Origin: Nereocystis luetkeana
Taxonomy: Eukaryota; Sar; Phaeophyceae; Laminariales; Laminariaceae
Length of the DNA: 64,000 nt
NCBI GenBank assembly: GCA_031213475.1
Contig: JARUPZ010000002.1
Coordinates: forward strand, 5,775,049 to 5,839,048
Direction: 5' to 3'
This document shows positions 31,720-43,100 of this stretch, piece by piece (the first letter of the stretch is position 1; each line of letters starts with the position of its first letter). A program made the translations under genes and the position numbers. Under the pieces are notes generated by a model. The model did no database searches and was not told the origin of the DNA. It saw only the letters and a list, made by a program, of their open reading frames with translations.

Positions 31720-34700
31720 ACGCGTCTGAGTTGCGTATTACCCCGCGAGCTAGGCTCTCAGTTTATGGCGTTGCGAACACACGATCCGTAGTTGGCGATG
31801 CTGGAAGTGGTGTAGCTTGCCGACCGGAGGCTAATCTTGATCGGTCCAAAGTTGTCGAGGAACCGGATGATGTAGGTGTTGTCCGAAGAGAAATCCGAGG
31901 GTGTTTCTGGAGGGTTGTCCGAGGTGGTACGATGGGCGATCTTGCCCAGCTACCACAGGTCGTCGCGAGCCTTGTACCAGAGGTGCGTCTCTGGCGATAG
32001 CATGGTAGAGCTGAAGGTGCGGCGCCAAAGGTCGTGGGGGACGAGAATGTGTTCGGGGGCCAGGTAGATCTGACCTTGTGATCGCGATAGCTCCCGGTGC
32101 GCGGCACCGATGTGCATCTGTCGGTAGAGGCGGTGTTCCTGTCGGTGTTGTGTTGGGGTGCCGGACCAGTAGAGTAGGATGTGGCGTCTGGAATGGTGAA
32201 AGTCGAGTTCCCGCTCCCAGGAAGGGCTGAGCAGTCCTACCCAATGGGTCTCGTATAGGACCGCGATAATCCCACCACGACCACGAAAGAGTTGGTGGCC
32301 CGTGATCTGCTCGACCTCGAGGCGTTCCGGTGGTGGTGAGACGTCGTCGAGGGTGACGTGGAAGGGAATGGACTTGGCGGAGAAGGAGTTGAGCACGTAC
32401 TTGGTGAGGTGGGAGGGTAGGTATTTGGGCATGTCTGAGGTGTCGTCTGGACTCCGGCAGGGCTTACAGCGCTCGACGGAGACGCGGCGTATGGAGTCCA
32501 GTCCCGGTAGGTCAGAAGGTAAGTCGAGGTTGAGGAGTATGTCGTGGGGGGGTCCGTTGTCGGGGACGTCGGAGGTCGGCACGGGGCCCACGGTGAGAAC
32601 CTTGATCCAGTAGAGGGAGAGCTTGGTTTTGAGCACGGCGGCGTCGGTACCTTTCTTGGCACCTTGTTCGATGGTGGCCGCGGAGTTGTAGACCCATGCC
32701 CAGCCGCCCACGGCGTAAGCGGGGATAGGTGGAGGGCATTCAAGGTGAGGCTGTTGCGGCGGGCCAAACGCAAAATAGTGACGGCGTGGACCTCGCGGGC
32801 GAGGCGGTAGGCACGTTGTTGGCGCTCGGTGGCGAGGTCGCATTGGGCCAGGTGGTCACGGCCGAGGCTCTGGTTACCGCAAACGTTCGTGGGGTCGAAG
32901 ACCGAAAGAGGGAGACGCGGAGGTCGGCCCATGTGTACTTCGTTGGGGACGAGGCCGGTAAAAGCGTTGACGGAGTTGTTGTTGGCTGCCTCAACATGCA
33001 CCAGGAGCGCATCCCAGTTCTTCTACTGCTCGTAGCAGCCCATGGCCAGCATCAAGGCCACGGTGTGGTTGACACGCTCTACGCCGTCGTTGGTGCAGGG
33101 GTGGTACGAGTTGGAAGAGAAGGATGTACGACTTGCCGCGTGGTGTAAGGGGCAGCGGGCCGTAGTAGTCGACGCTGACGGTGATGCCGGGACCGTTGGG
33201 TGAGAGCAAGGAGAGGGCAGGCCAGCGGATGGTTTGGCGCGGAGTCTTGCGCGCCTGGCACTTGAGGAATCGGCGGATCCACCAGCTGGCGGAAAGGTTC
33301 ATTCCAATGCACCAGAAGAAGCGTGCGAACATGCTGACCGTACTCGAAACCCCCAGGTGGCAGGAGGTGGTAGCGTGGCAGGTTTTGTAGCACCCAAGGG
33401 CGCATCAGCATCGGAACGTAGATGCGCGGGGGTGGGGCGGTGGAAGGTGTGCTGTCCCCTGTGTTGATGGGCTTAGCTTGTCGTCGAACCACTTCGGTGT
33501 GGTGGAGTTGACTTTTAACGGCGAGGGAAAGCATGTCTTGAGGGACTTAGCTGGTCGTCGAACCAGGAGGACGGTGTGGTCTTCGGTGCGGTGGAGTTGA
33601 CTTTTTGCGGCAAGGAAAAGCATGTCGGAGACCTGCGGGCGCCGAGACAATGGAAATTTATCGAGGAGTTTGTTCGGCGGGGGGGGGCAGGAGAATCCAG
33701 GGAAATTAAGCGGATGGTGGTGGAGCATAGGGGCTCGGCGTGCTGTTCGCGCAGGTTCGCGCGCCCAGTTCGTGTGCGTGAGTTGCTCGACGCAGGAAAA
33801 AAAATGGGGGTCGTCATCAGGTTCGACAACGGGCTCCGGTAGGTGGAGCGAAGGCGTTGTTGAAGGCCGTGGACGAGGCTGTGTTGGGGTCGATCTTGAA
33901 AAGACGTCGTCGTCGGACTCGATGACGGACCCCGGGGAGCAGAGTACCATAGGTGAAGAAGAGGATGATGAAGACGATCTTGAACGGGTGTCGTCGGGCT
34001 CGACGACTCCGGGGAGAGAATTACCGGAGGTAGAGAAGACGATGTTGAAGACGATCTTGGAAGAACGTCGTCGGGCTCGACGACGGTCTCCAGGTGGTGG
34101 AGTACCGGAAGTGAAGAAGACTATGCTGAAGATAATTTTGAGCCAGTGGGCGCCTGCAGTGGGGCCTGCGCCGACTGGAGGGGGGAGGTGGCCTGGGGCT
34201 TGATCGGTGGTGAAGGCCTCGGCGGTCCCCTGACAGGGGGCGCCGGTGTGCGGTGGCGAGTAGATGCTGATTTTGGAGACCGGCGGTCGAACGTCGGTGG
34301 CGACACGGGGAGTTCTGGCGGCGGCGGCGGCGCAATGGTGGGTCCGGGAAGAGATCAGGTCCGGAAGGGATGGAACTGTGGCGCCAATGGTGGATGGTGG
34401 GGAAACGACGGGCGGCCTGAGAACCAGGCCAGGAGGAGCACCGGCGTCCACTGCGGGAGTCGCGGATTTAACGAACGCCCGCGGCGGTGGTGTCGTGGGT
34501 CTTAATAGGCCCGACGAAGGTTATGGGGGCGGAGGGGGCCAAAGGAGTCCATGTACGGTCCAAGGCGGGGGAACTTGCCGAAATCGCCGTCGGTGAAGGG
34601 GGTTCGTCGGATGACCGGGATGGGGAAAGAAGGAAGGGACACCAGCCCACTCAAGCCGATGCCAGGCATGGAGGGTCTCCAAGGCGTAAAGCCACAGGGC

Positions 34701-37290
34701 CTGGTGAGGTAGATACCCTTGGTGTCAGGGCTGGTGGGGCGGTTGGGTCCAGTGCGGTCGGCGTCGGTGGCGGGCAGGGAGAGGCGTGAAAGGAAACCGG
34801 CGTTACCGTTTGCGGAGCCTTCTTGGTACTTCAGCGTGTATGTGTACGCGGAGAGGAACTCCAGCCAACGCTGGACGTGGCCGTTGTGCTCGCCTACCTT
34901 GGCAATGTTCTCGAGCTCCTTGAGGCCCGAGTAGATGCAGAACTTGGTAGACCAAAAGGTGGACCGCGTAGTCATTTGATGGCCCAACCGATGCTGCCGG
35001 CTTCAAGGTCCAGGGGTGTCCAGGAACGTTCGTTGTCCAAGGTGGAGCGGCTGATGAAGAGGATGGGGCGGACGGAGCCGTCTGGTTGTTCTTGCTTGAG
35101 GGTGGCGCCGAAGCCGTCGGCTGGCGCCACAGTACAAGCGGAAGGGGCGGGAGTTGCGGCCACGGCGTTCCTGTCGGGGAAGACCATGACCGGAGGCTTG
35201 GCGAGGTCGTGAAGGAGCTGGCGGGCGATGTTTTGCATGACCGGGGTGAAAAGGAATTTGAGCCCTTGCTTAATAAGGGCCGTGGTGGGGTTTAGGCGCT
35301 TGGACAGGTAGTCAATAAGCTTCCGGTCGTAGCCGATTCCCTCCAAGGAGCGCACGCGTTTTCTTCACGTTTGGCGGCATTGGCATGTTCGTTACGGCTG
35401 CGACCTTGTCGGCGTCAGGGCTAACGCCGCCGGGGGGAATCGCATGTCCCAGGAAGTCGGCTTCGGTGGAGCCAATTTCGGCCTTGGAGGGGGAAAGCTT
35501 AAGGTTGTGTTTCGAAGGCGTTCGAAAAGGGCTCGGGTGTTGGTGTAGGCGGTGGGGCAAGGATCGTGGACGATGATATCATCAAGGTAAAAACGGTGAC
35601 GGGTTTAAGGCCTTCGATGACCTCATCAAATACCTTGACGAACCAGCCGGGGGCGGCACTGCTGCCCTGCGGCATGGCGAGCCATTCGAAAAGTCGGCCA
35701 GGTGTGCAGAATACGATAAGGGGAATGGTATCCTTGTCGATGGTAAACTGGTGGGAGGAGGAGACGAGATCGAACAGGGAAAAATTGCGTCCTTTGCCCA
35801 TGGAGTCGAGGATCTCGCCAACGCGAGGGATGGGGAGTTATCCGAGGAAGTTGATGGCGTTAAGTTTCTTGTAGTCCATGGTGATGCGGACGCCTTCGTC
35901 CTTGGGGATGGCTACCATTAGGCTGGAGTATGGAGAAGTGGAATGCCGGATGAGACCGGCGGCCAGGTACCGATCGTTGACGGCATCGGCCTTTTTCGCC
36001 AGGATTCGGCTCATCCGGCAGGGGGGGGAAGTGACGGGGGCGCTGTCCGGCGGGACGGTGATCTTGAATGGTACCAACGAGCACGAGCGGAAGTCGGTCT
36101 TGGACACGGAGAAGACATCCTGGAATTCGCTGAAAACGTCGCCCAAGTCGTCGATCCACGCCGGTGGCCAGCCAATACCGTGGAGATTGAAGGTGATGTC
36201 GCGTAGGTGCGGTGGAAGGTGACCCCACATGTGTAAGAATCTCGTACGTTGGTCGGCGTTGAGGCGCGCAAATAGGTCGGAGCACGGTGTCCTTGGTGGG
36301 TAGGGGGATCTGGTATTGGTGGGCCGTCTTTGGCCATAGGCATGTTGTCGTGGAGGGCATGGACGCCGGGGTAGGGAGATGATGGATTCGGCTCTGAGGA
36401 AGGGTCGGTAGGGGTGAATAAAGGGACTTGGGCCAGCGGAGAGGAGGAATATCCAAGGAGGTCGCCGGACTCGTAGGAGGTGGGCCCTGAGAGAGGGATG
36501 GTCTGGCGCCCTTCTAGTCGAACACTGCCTTATCCAAATTGATACCACCGAGGGGGAATATGTTGACCAGGTATTTCCCGGCGGGCGCTGGAGCGTGAAA
36601 AGCGTGTATCAGGTTGACCTTGACGAGGTTTGGGGTGGCCGAAAGCGAAACTGCTTGGGCGCCGGCGTATCGCAGGTGGTAGATGTGGCGGTGGTCGAGA
36701 ATGTGGGCGGTTCCTCGGGTGGGGTTGCGGCTGAAAGGGGAAGCTCGCCAAGGGTTGGTCCGGGGGGCTGGCGGGGAAGCGTGGTATATGAGCGCAGCCC
36801 GAAGCGCTCCCAACTGTCTCGCCCGAGAAGGATAGGGTGTTGCATAGCGCCCGGAGGAACAATACATGCCCACGCGGCGAGGGCGGCGGTTGGGGAGAGT
36901 CCTCGCAGAAACTGTACGCTCAGCCGGATTGAAGAAGAAGGTAGTGAGGGGAGCCGAAGTACCGAAGCCGCCCCATGGCCGAGGTGCCTGCGTTGTTTGC
37001 ACAGGTGTGTCGCGGCGCCGCAAGCCTGCATCCTATCCACCGCTTCCGCGGAGACCAAATACTGGGGCGAGCCCGTATCCCAAAAGGGCCACGGTGATGT
37101 ACCGCAACATGGCGTCAGGGCCGCTGTGTACTCTCACCCTAGTTGTGAAGGATATGAGGTCGACCGTTATGATGCCGCCCGTGGAGTCGGCCCCATTTTT
37201 CCGCTGACGGAGGTCCAAAGGGCAATGGGTAGGTCTTGGCTGAACAGATCGTGGCCGAGTGTGTTGCGGAAGGTTACTTACCAGTGATCG
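31720..37290 (-). mobile_element. Ty3/gypsy retrotransposon, chromodomain-type, degraded
   Basis: It runs on the minus strand, 5' near 37.29 kb to 3' near 31.7 kb. Parts in order: aspartic-protease-like segment (LLGRDSWERF, about 36.8 kb), reverse transcriptase (PPCRMSRILAKKADAVNDRY, SPYSSLMVAIPKDEGVRI, MDYKKLNAI; about 36.3-35.5 kb), RNase H region (35.3-34.7 kb), a Pro/Ser-rich repetitive spacer (34.5-33.4 kb), integrase (VSVDYYGPLPLTPRGKSY near 33.15 kb; TGLVPNEVHMGRPPRLPL near 32.95 kb) and a C-terminal chromodomain-like segment (EQITGHQLFRGRGG to LLSPSWERELDFHHSRRH, 32.3-32.2 kb). No gag with zinc knuckle and no LTR pair is recognisable. It carries several interruptions and is a fossil. 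Tandem growth inside it and the absence of LTRs argue for a fairly old insertion. Confidence 0.9.
33400..34500 (-). repeat. Repetitive spacer inside the gypsy element
   Basis: Between the RNase H and integrase regions the element carries short tandem duplications. Two units share GTCGTCGAACCA and GGTGGAGTTGACTTTT, each ending AAAGCATGTC (about 33478-33537 and 33551-33627). Three units share AAGACGATCTTG-like words and GTCGTCGGGCTCGACGAC (about 33970-34140). In the minus frame they encode repeats rich in Pro, Ser, Thr and Asp. The source of this spacer is unknown. Confidence 0.65.
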
Positions 37291-37356
37291 CGTAGATAGC
37301 GGAGTTGGTGCGGGGGATTCGAGCGGATGGTTGTGCGGGTGTTGGCCCGGGACAAT

Positions 37357-37465
37357 ATGAAGGAAAAACCAGGCGCTGATTGGGGGCTTGATTAACCCCG
37401 GAGGATGTTATCGGCAGGAGGGCGTATCGAGCCCAAAGGTATTTTTTTTCGTTTATCCTTTATAA
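37357..37465 (-). repeat. Inverted fragment of the tRNA-like cluster unit
   Basis: Read on the minus strand it reproduces the unit at 30000-30095: CCTTTGGGCTCGATACG, GATAACATCCTCCGGGGTTA, then CGCCTGGTTTTTCCTTCAT. It abuts the 5' side of the gypsy element, so related repeats flank that element on both sides in opposite orientation. Confidence 0.75.
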
Positions 37466-37949
37466 AACCTGGAACACTATGATATTATGGCTCTTTCCGC
37501 TGGCATAATATATCCAATAGCACGACTCTTATCGATAATTATAATTGGTTTCATCCTGCAAACTGCGAGACAGAGATAACCATTTTTTTTTTTGCAAATG
37601 AACACTATTAATACATACCAGGTACAGAGTACATATTATATCATACATGCCTATTTATAGGTACATACGTATGTATGGGCTGAAAGCTGACAAAAAAAAA
37701 CAGGGCGCCCGCGTACAGTTGACAGTACGTCTTTCAAATGAAAAGAAAAATAAACTCGAGTAATGAATTAAAACGTTGAACTATTGGACTGAACGTGATG
37801 GCCCCCGATATAATGTTGATTGGTTTTCATTGTTACCTAGATCAAAGTGCACACTTCATTTGAGTATATTCCAAGGTTCTTTGAAAAAAGCCTAATAACC
37901 TGGGATAGGGTGGTTTGTATTGCCTCTGGGAACGTACTAATGTAAGGAA

Positions 37950-38335
37950 AAGGGGTGGATGAGCTTTGCACTGCCGAAGGGAGGGAGGGAGTAGCCCGCC
38001 ACGAGACGAGAGTTCCTGTAAGGAGCGAGGAGAGGCGGGAGGTTTGGAGGGAGAGGTACGGCGCCAGCCTCCCACGGACGGACTACGCCGAGAAAAACAA
38101 GAGACGAGAGCTTGCATGTCGCCATGCATGATGAGCAGCAATCGCTTTCCACAGCATCCCACAGCAAGTAAGTGAATGGAAGTAGTTGGGAAAATTGCGG
38201 CGATCGGAGGGGAGGGCGGCAGCCAGACAGAGGGACGGAGGGAGTCCACCACGGACGCGCTGCAACGACCTGGCGATGAGGCGAGAGCTTGCATTTGGTC
38301 ATGCATGATTACAGTATCACTCGCTTTCCACATGG
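37950..38335. repeat. Imperfect tandem duplication, about 190 bp
   Basis: Two blocks share GGGAGGGAGG/GGACGGAGGGAG, CCACGGACG, GAGACGAGAGCTTGCAT or GAGGCGAGAGCTTGCAT, CATGCATGAT and CGCTTTCCACA. The first covers about 37970-38150 and the second about 38200-38332. A third partial echo (GGTCATGTATGA) follows at 38334. Noncoding. Confidence 0.65.
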
Positions 38336-38911
38336 TCATGTATGACTAGCACTTGCTATTCACACACCAAGTGAGATTGGTTGTTTCCTGGATACTTTCT
38401 GAATATAAAGGGTGGGCGCGGCAGCAACCGCCTTCTTGTTCCGGATTTTTTTTTCTTGTAGTCATTTCTTACTCGTTTATTTTTCTGGATCGCTGAATTT
38501 CTCACGTGGGCGTTTTCTTATTTACTTTCAGGACATTTTCGCACATATATCCCAGCAAGTATAATACATACACCATACTGCACATACGTCCCACGTACGT
38601 ATGCTACATATCAATCACATCCTGTCATGATACTATTGATAGTACCTGATACGTCCCTTCACTGGGGCATGCAGAAGTGGAGTGAGACACAGAGACACTG
38701 CCACTATCCCAAAATATAAGGGATTTTATCCCGATATACAAGAGATGCGGACAGACGAGACAGACAGAAAAAATCGCATTAGCCAAAATACTTCACACCA
38801 CTTTTCGGGCCCAAAGCAATCTCACGGTGAAATGGCGCTCGTAAATGTTTTACTTTCTTCCAGCTCAACTCCCAGGAGCTTCTCACCTTCAACGACTCAA
38901 CGACCTTCTGA

Positions 38912-39170
38912 ACAAGCGGTGGTCATAGCTGTCAACCGCCCCCCCCCCCTCCGGTACTATAAGCCTCCATTGTTATCGCGCATAGGGTGCAGCATGCCCA
39001 CTGCCCGCTGCTCGTCGATCTTCAACATTATTTTTGGTATCTCACGCTCTCGCGCTTTCAGCGACACGGGGAAAAGCCACAACATTCAGGTATTTACCTT
39101 TGTTTGCGGTTTTTAGCCCACCGATATTCGAACCCCGGCCCTCACCGCATCAGAGGCGACGGATAACTTA
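38912..39170 (-). mobile_element. tRNA-derived SINE-like element, copy 3 (inverted)
   Basis: On the minus strand it shows a B box in GGGGTTCGAATATCGG, AGCGCGAGAGCGTGAGATA, ATCGACGAGCAGCGGGCA with GTGGGCATGCTGCACCC, ATGCGCGATAACAATGG, then TACCGGAGGGGG and TATGACCACCGCTTG. The order of blocks and the tail match copies 1 and 2. Confidence 0.7.
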
Positions 39171-40116
39171 TTCTTGATCTACTTGTCAACCTTGGTGCTC
39201 TGTCAAAAATGGCCACGAAAAGAAGAACACTAGCTCCCTCACTCCTGGCACCAAACGTGATTCATTATCTCGAGGAAAACACCGAATGGTCCATCCTTGG
39301 TCCATCTGTCAAATAACTGCCCATCAATACACCGTAGAATACGCGAGTAGCTCGGAGTAGGTGCTCGTCAGAAATTGCACAGGTTGGGCCTTTTCGCTCG
39401 TGGCGACTTCGAATCCACTGGATCGGGATCTGTACAGCTACTGCTGAATAAGTACATCTAAAAAAATACACCCTCTGGGGGTCAAATTGCACGACTTTGG
39501 GGATGCCCTGCATGAAAGAAGATACGTTACATACATCTGTCAGTGGTACCACCAGTCAGTGACGCTCGGTCGGAGGGCAGCACAGATATCAGACACACCC
39601 AACGCCTTCGAAGAGATGGACGTGTGAGTTTTGATACTCATGCACCAGTCTTACCGAAACCTGTTCCGGTAAGATACGTGGACGCTGGTCTCCTGTTTCA
39701 TGTTCCCTCCTTCCTATTAATACGTATATAAATTAAGGAAACAGATAAATCTCTTCCAGTGTGTGGCAACAGCCTAGCTTATAGCTATGGATGCGCCTAT
39801 GCCAATCGCTGGCTATGCTCTCGATGGCCCCAGATGAAAAAGCAAGGTCAATGCCGCACAATAACTAAGATTTGCAACCATTGACGGACTACAGCAGTAG
39901 CTGTTCCTACATAAGTCGGACGCAAGCATCGACGTCGTGCTTGGATGCAATGCTGTAGAATGCCCTAGATCCCCCCAGCAAAGTTAAAAGTGCAGTTCGA
40001 GTACTTGTTTTAATCCTTTGCCTCCAGGTACATACGTCTACATCGGCAAAATCGACCCCAAACAAGACCTCTAACCCGAGGTGGGAAGGCCCAATCGGCC
40101 ATACTCCATCAAATAT

Positions 40117-43100
40117 TTACTTCTTATTTTGTGGAGGTAAGCCACCCCACCAACTCCGCGCACCAGCAGTGCTACCGCTACCGCTACCGCCAGCCGCTGG
40201 TGGTGGTGGTGGTGGCAGAGAACCCCCGAAGCTCCCCTGATGCTGTGCACGCGAGCTTATATTCTTCGCGATGATATCTGCCTCTTCTCGGGACAGCTTG
40301 AGGATTGTCGTGATCACGGGCAGGAGGCGCGCGTGCTCCGATGGCTCAGAAGTTCGGAGGCAGCCGACGACGCAGTTCTTGAGGTACTCAAGATTGATCG
40401 CCGCGTTTCGACCTGAGGATGCAAAAAAAAGAGAACATGCCAGAGCGGCGTTACGAATGGCGCGAACGCCACCCAAAGACAAGTGCGACGCCCTCCATAC
40501 CCCGTTGGAGAAAAAGAGAGCAGCTTGCAATGGCGAATTTCAATCTGCAATCTACCATGTACGTGCAAACAATCATAATTATTTCCAAAGGACAGAAAAA
40601 ACAAGCGGGCAGTATTTGCGCGTACCAGAGTCGAGGTCTTGAAGACGTTTTTTGTCCAGCAAAGCTGCCTCCAATTGACTTTCCAGTTGAGTTTGTTTGG
40701 CAGTCTGTGCTTCCGCAGCTGTTCGAGAGGCCTCCAGCTCGCTGGACGGACGACAAAAGTTGGATCGAGTCAAGAAACGAAACACGATCAGATATTACGT
40801 ACGTCGTGGTGCCGGAAATATCACCTATCAGATCGATAGCACTCGTCCCTTCATGAAACATTTCATCTGTCCTATACAGCAGCCAGCGGAAAGACGCTGC
40901 TGTCGTGTGCACAGCAGTACGTAGTCAAAGGCATTTAAAACTTCTACAGACAACCCGTTGCCGCAAGGGGCTGTGCAGAGGAATGTAACGTGGCAAAACA
41001 GATACCGCAACATCTTAGACGCCAAACGGGCGACGAAGGCGTACCATATCATACCTGATGAGAGATCGCATCTCGACCTGCTCTTTCGACATGCGTGCGC
41101 GAAGCTGGTGCACGTAAAACAGCTGCTCCCCCACACTTCCCGGCTGCGCATCTACCGGGTCTCCTTCGCTCGGCGTGCTGTTGAAGCTGCCGCCCAGACT
41201 ATGTCTCATGTGCGCTATCCCCGCCCCTCCTGCCTCAGCCCCCATCGCACTCCGTGGGGTGAGCTTTTCTTCCTCCCATCCCATTGACGGGGGTAAAGCC
41301 GCGGCCGAAGGACTCTGCGGAATGTGGACTACGTCAGAAACACCGTCCGCCCCTTCGTACATCTGTACAGGAATAAACATCGCCGGATTAACGCTGGTTA
41401 TCGCGCGGGCGGTGTCACATCATATGCCACACGGCGATGGCGGGTGGGAAGATCGTGGACGTGGCAGAAAGCGCCGACATCCAGTAGAATGTGTATGCCA
41501 GTATCTCTGAATAAGCAAGGCGGCGAAATGACGTCACGGTACACGGTACTGCCAAAAACAATCAGTTTCTGCACGTGCTACGGCAGTACACACTTCACGC
41601 CCAGAAGTAAGCTTACGTGTTTTCCAAGTGGGATTTCATCCTTCACGGTGTCCCTGTCCGCTAGGCGCTTTTGGAGCGTTGCTTCTCTCTCTTCGGCAGC
41701 AAGGAGCGCCCTCTGCTGCCGTTGAAGCTCCTGTTTGAGACTCTTTCCCTGCAAAACCACGGAGCAAGGTAGTTCGCGCATTAGCCAGAGGCAGACAGTC
41801 TGAAGCATGAATACAGCGGGATGATTTCGCCGTGAACGCGTTACTATTGGTTTTGGCACCGCGACTCACCTGAGCCTCTAGACGCATGACCGAGACGTGC
41901 GTGGTCCTCCTGCCTTCCTCTTCCTCTACCAGCTGCGCTTGTAACGATGCCGCTTTCGTCATGAAACCGTCTCGGGCAGTCGCTTCGTTCAATAGCTGTT
42001 CCTTGAGCTGTTTTCGCGAACACGACAGCATATTATACGAAGGACGGCGTTAAGGGTAACGCTAGGTAGACACCTGCGCATCAGCCTCCGATTGCATTGA
42101 AACGCTGGACCACAAAAGACTCCTTTGGGAAGAGTGCCGCGCTAACCTTAGCAATATACAAAACAAACATTACCTCATGGCACTCCCAACCACGCGATGA
42201 AGATCGGATTCGCCAGGGTAGTATTGGCTTGCACCTTGACATTGCAGGGGAATAGGAACATGCGCTCTGACTACTCGTTGCTCCCGATATTCCTGTGACA
42301 AAAAACGCTCTCTTGCTGACCTCGGCGACTTCTGCGCGATGGAAATCTTCGAGCTCCTTTGACTTCTCCCAAATCGGGCGTTGCTGAGCCACCTCAGCAG
42401 ATAGCTTGGCCGTCTCCGCCTATCTCGGCACCACCCAGGCGGAACCAGCAAGGACAAGAGTAATGGGTTGAGGCCACCACGGTCCCATCCACGCACAGGC
42501 AATACGCAGATCAAACATAGAGGATCAGACAACAGTGCTTCGCTGGGGGAAACAGGCTCATTCCCCTCAGAGTCTTCCGAATCTTTGGGGGCTTGTAGGC
42601 CAAACCTACCTCGAGGCGTTTGTTTTCAGACGCGGTCTGGCTTGTGATCTCGTTCGCACGCTTCAACGCTTGCTGTGCTCGTGTTCGGTATTCTTCCAAC
42701 ACTCCTGTTGTTTGGGCACGCGATGCCGCCATCGCAGCCTGTGCTTCCTGGGAACGCTGAAGGTCAGAAAAACCCAGCTCCAAGCGATTCACCTGAAAAA
42801 CGAAAATACGTTAAACCACACCCGGGATGCAACGAGGAGGCTTTTTCACTAGGTATTTGAATATGCTGGGTAGCTGTACAACAGAGAATAGCAGCCAACG
42901 TAACGGTATGGCGCATTGACCGGCCATCATTTCGTGGCGCCCGTTCTGACGTCATCATACTGAAAGCGAGGCGAAAATAACTTTCGATATGTACCAGGAC
43001 ATTCCGGATCGCCCAGGGAGGCGTGGGAGCGCGCGCGAGTGCGATTTCGCAAAAGGGTTCGGCGAACATCTGCACCGTCGCATGTCCGAGCCCTGAGTCC

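Larger units (their letters stand above)
37291..40116. other. Right part of the accessory island, no gene recognised
   Basis: It contains an inverted fragment of the tRNA-like cluster unit (37357-37465), an AT-rich stretch (37470-37860), a duplicated GC-rich block (37950-38335), SINE-like copy 3 (38912-39170) and unassigned sequence up to the golgin stop at 40117. A 95-codon minus-strand open frame at 39265-39552 has no recognised domain. Confidence 0.6.

Noticed and set aside
33622-34203. A Gly-rich plus-strand protein
   Set aside because: It is the complement of the repetitive spacer in the minus-strand gypsy element and owes its openness to composition.
31720-37290. An intact, recently inserted gypsy element
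   Set aside because: No LTR pair or gag could be recognised and the coding regions carry several interruptions.
39265-39552. A 95-codon minus-strand gene or transposase fragment
   Set aside because: No catalytic motif or family match could be recognised; kept as unassigned.
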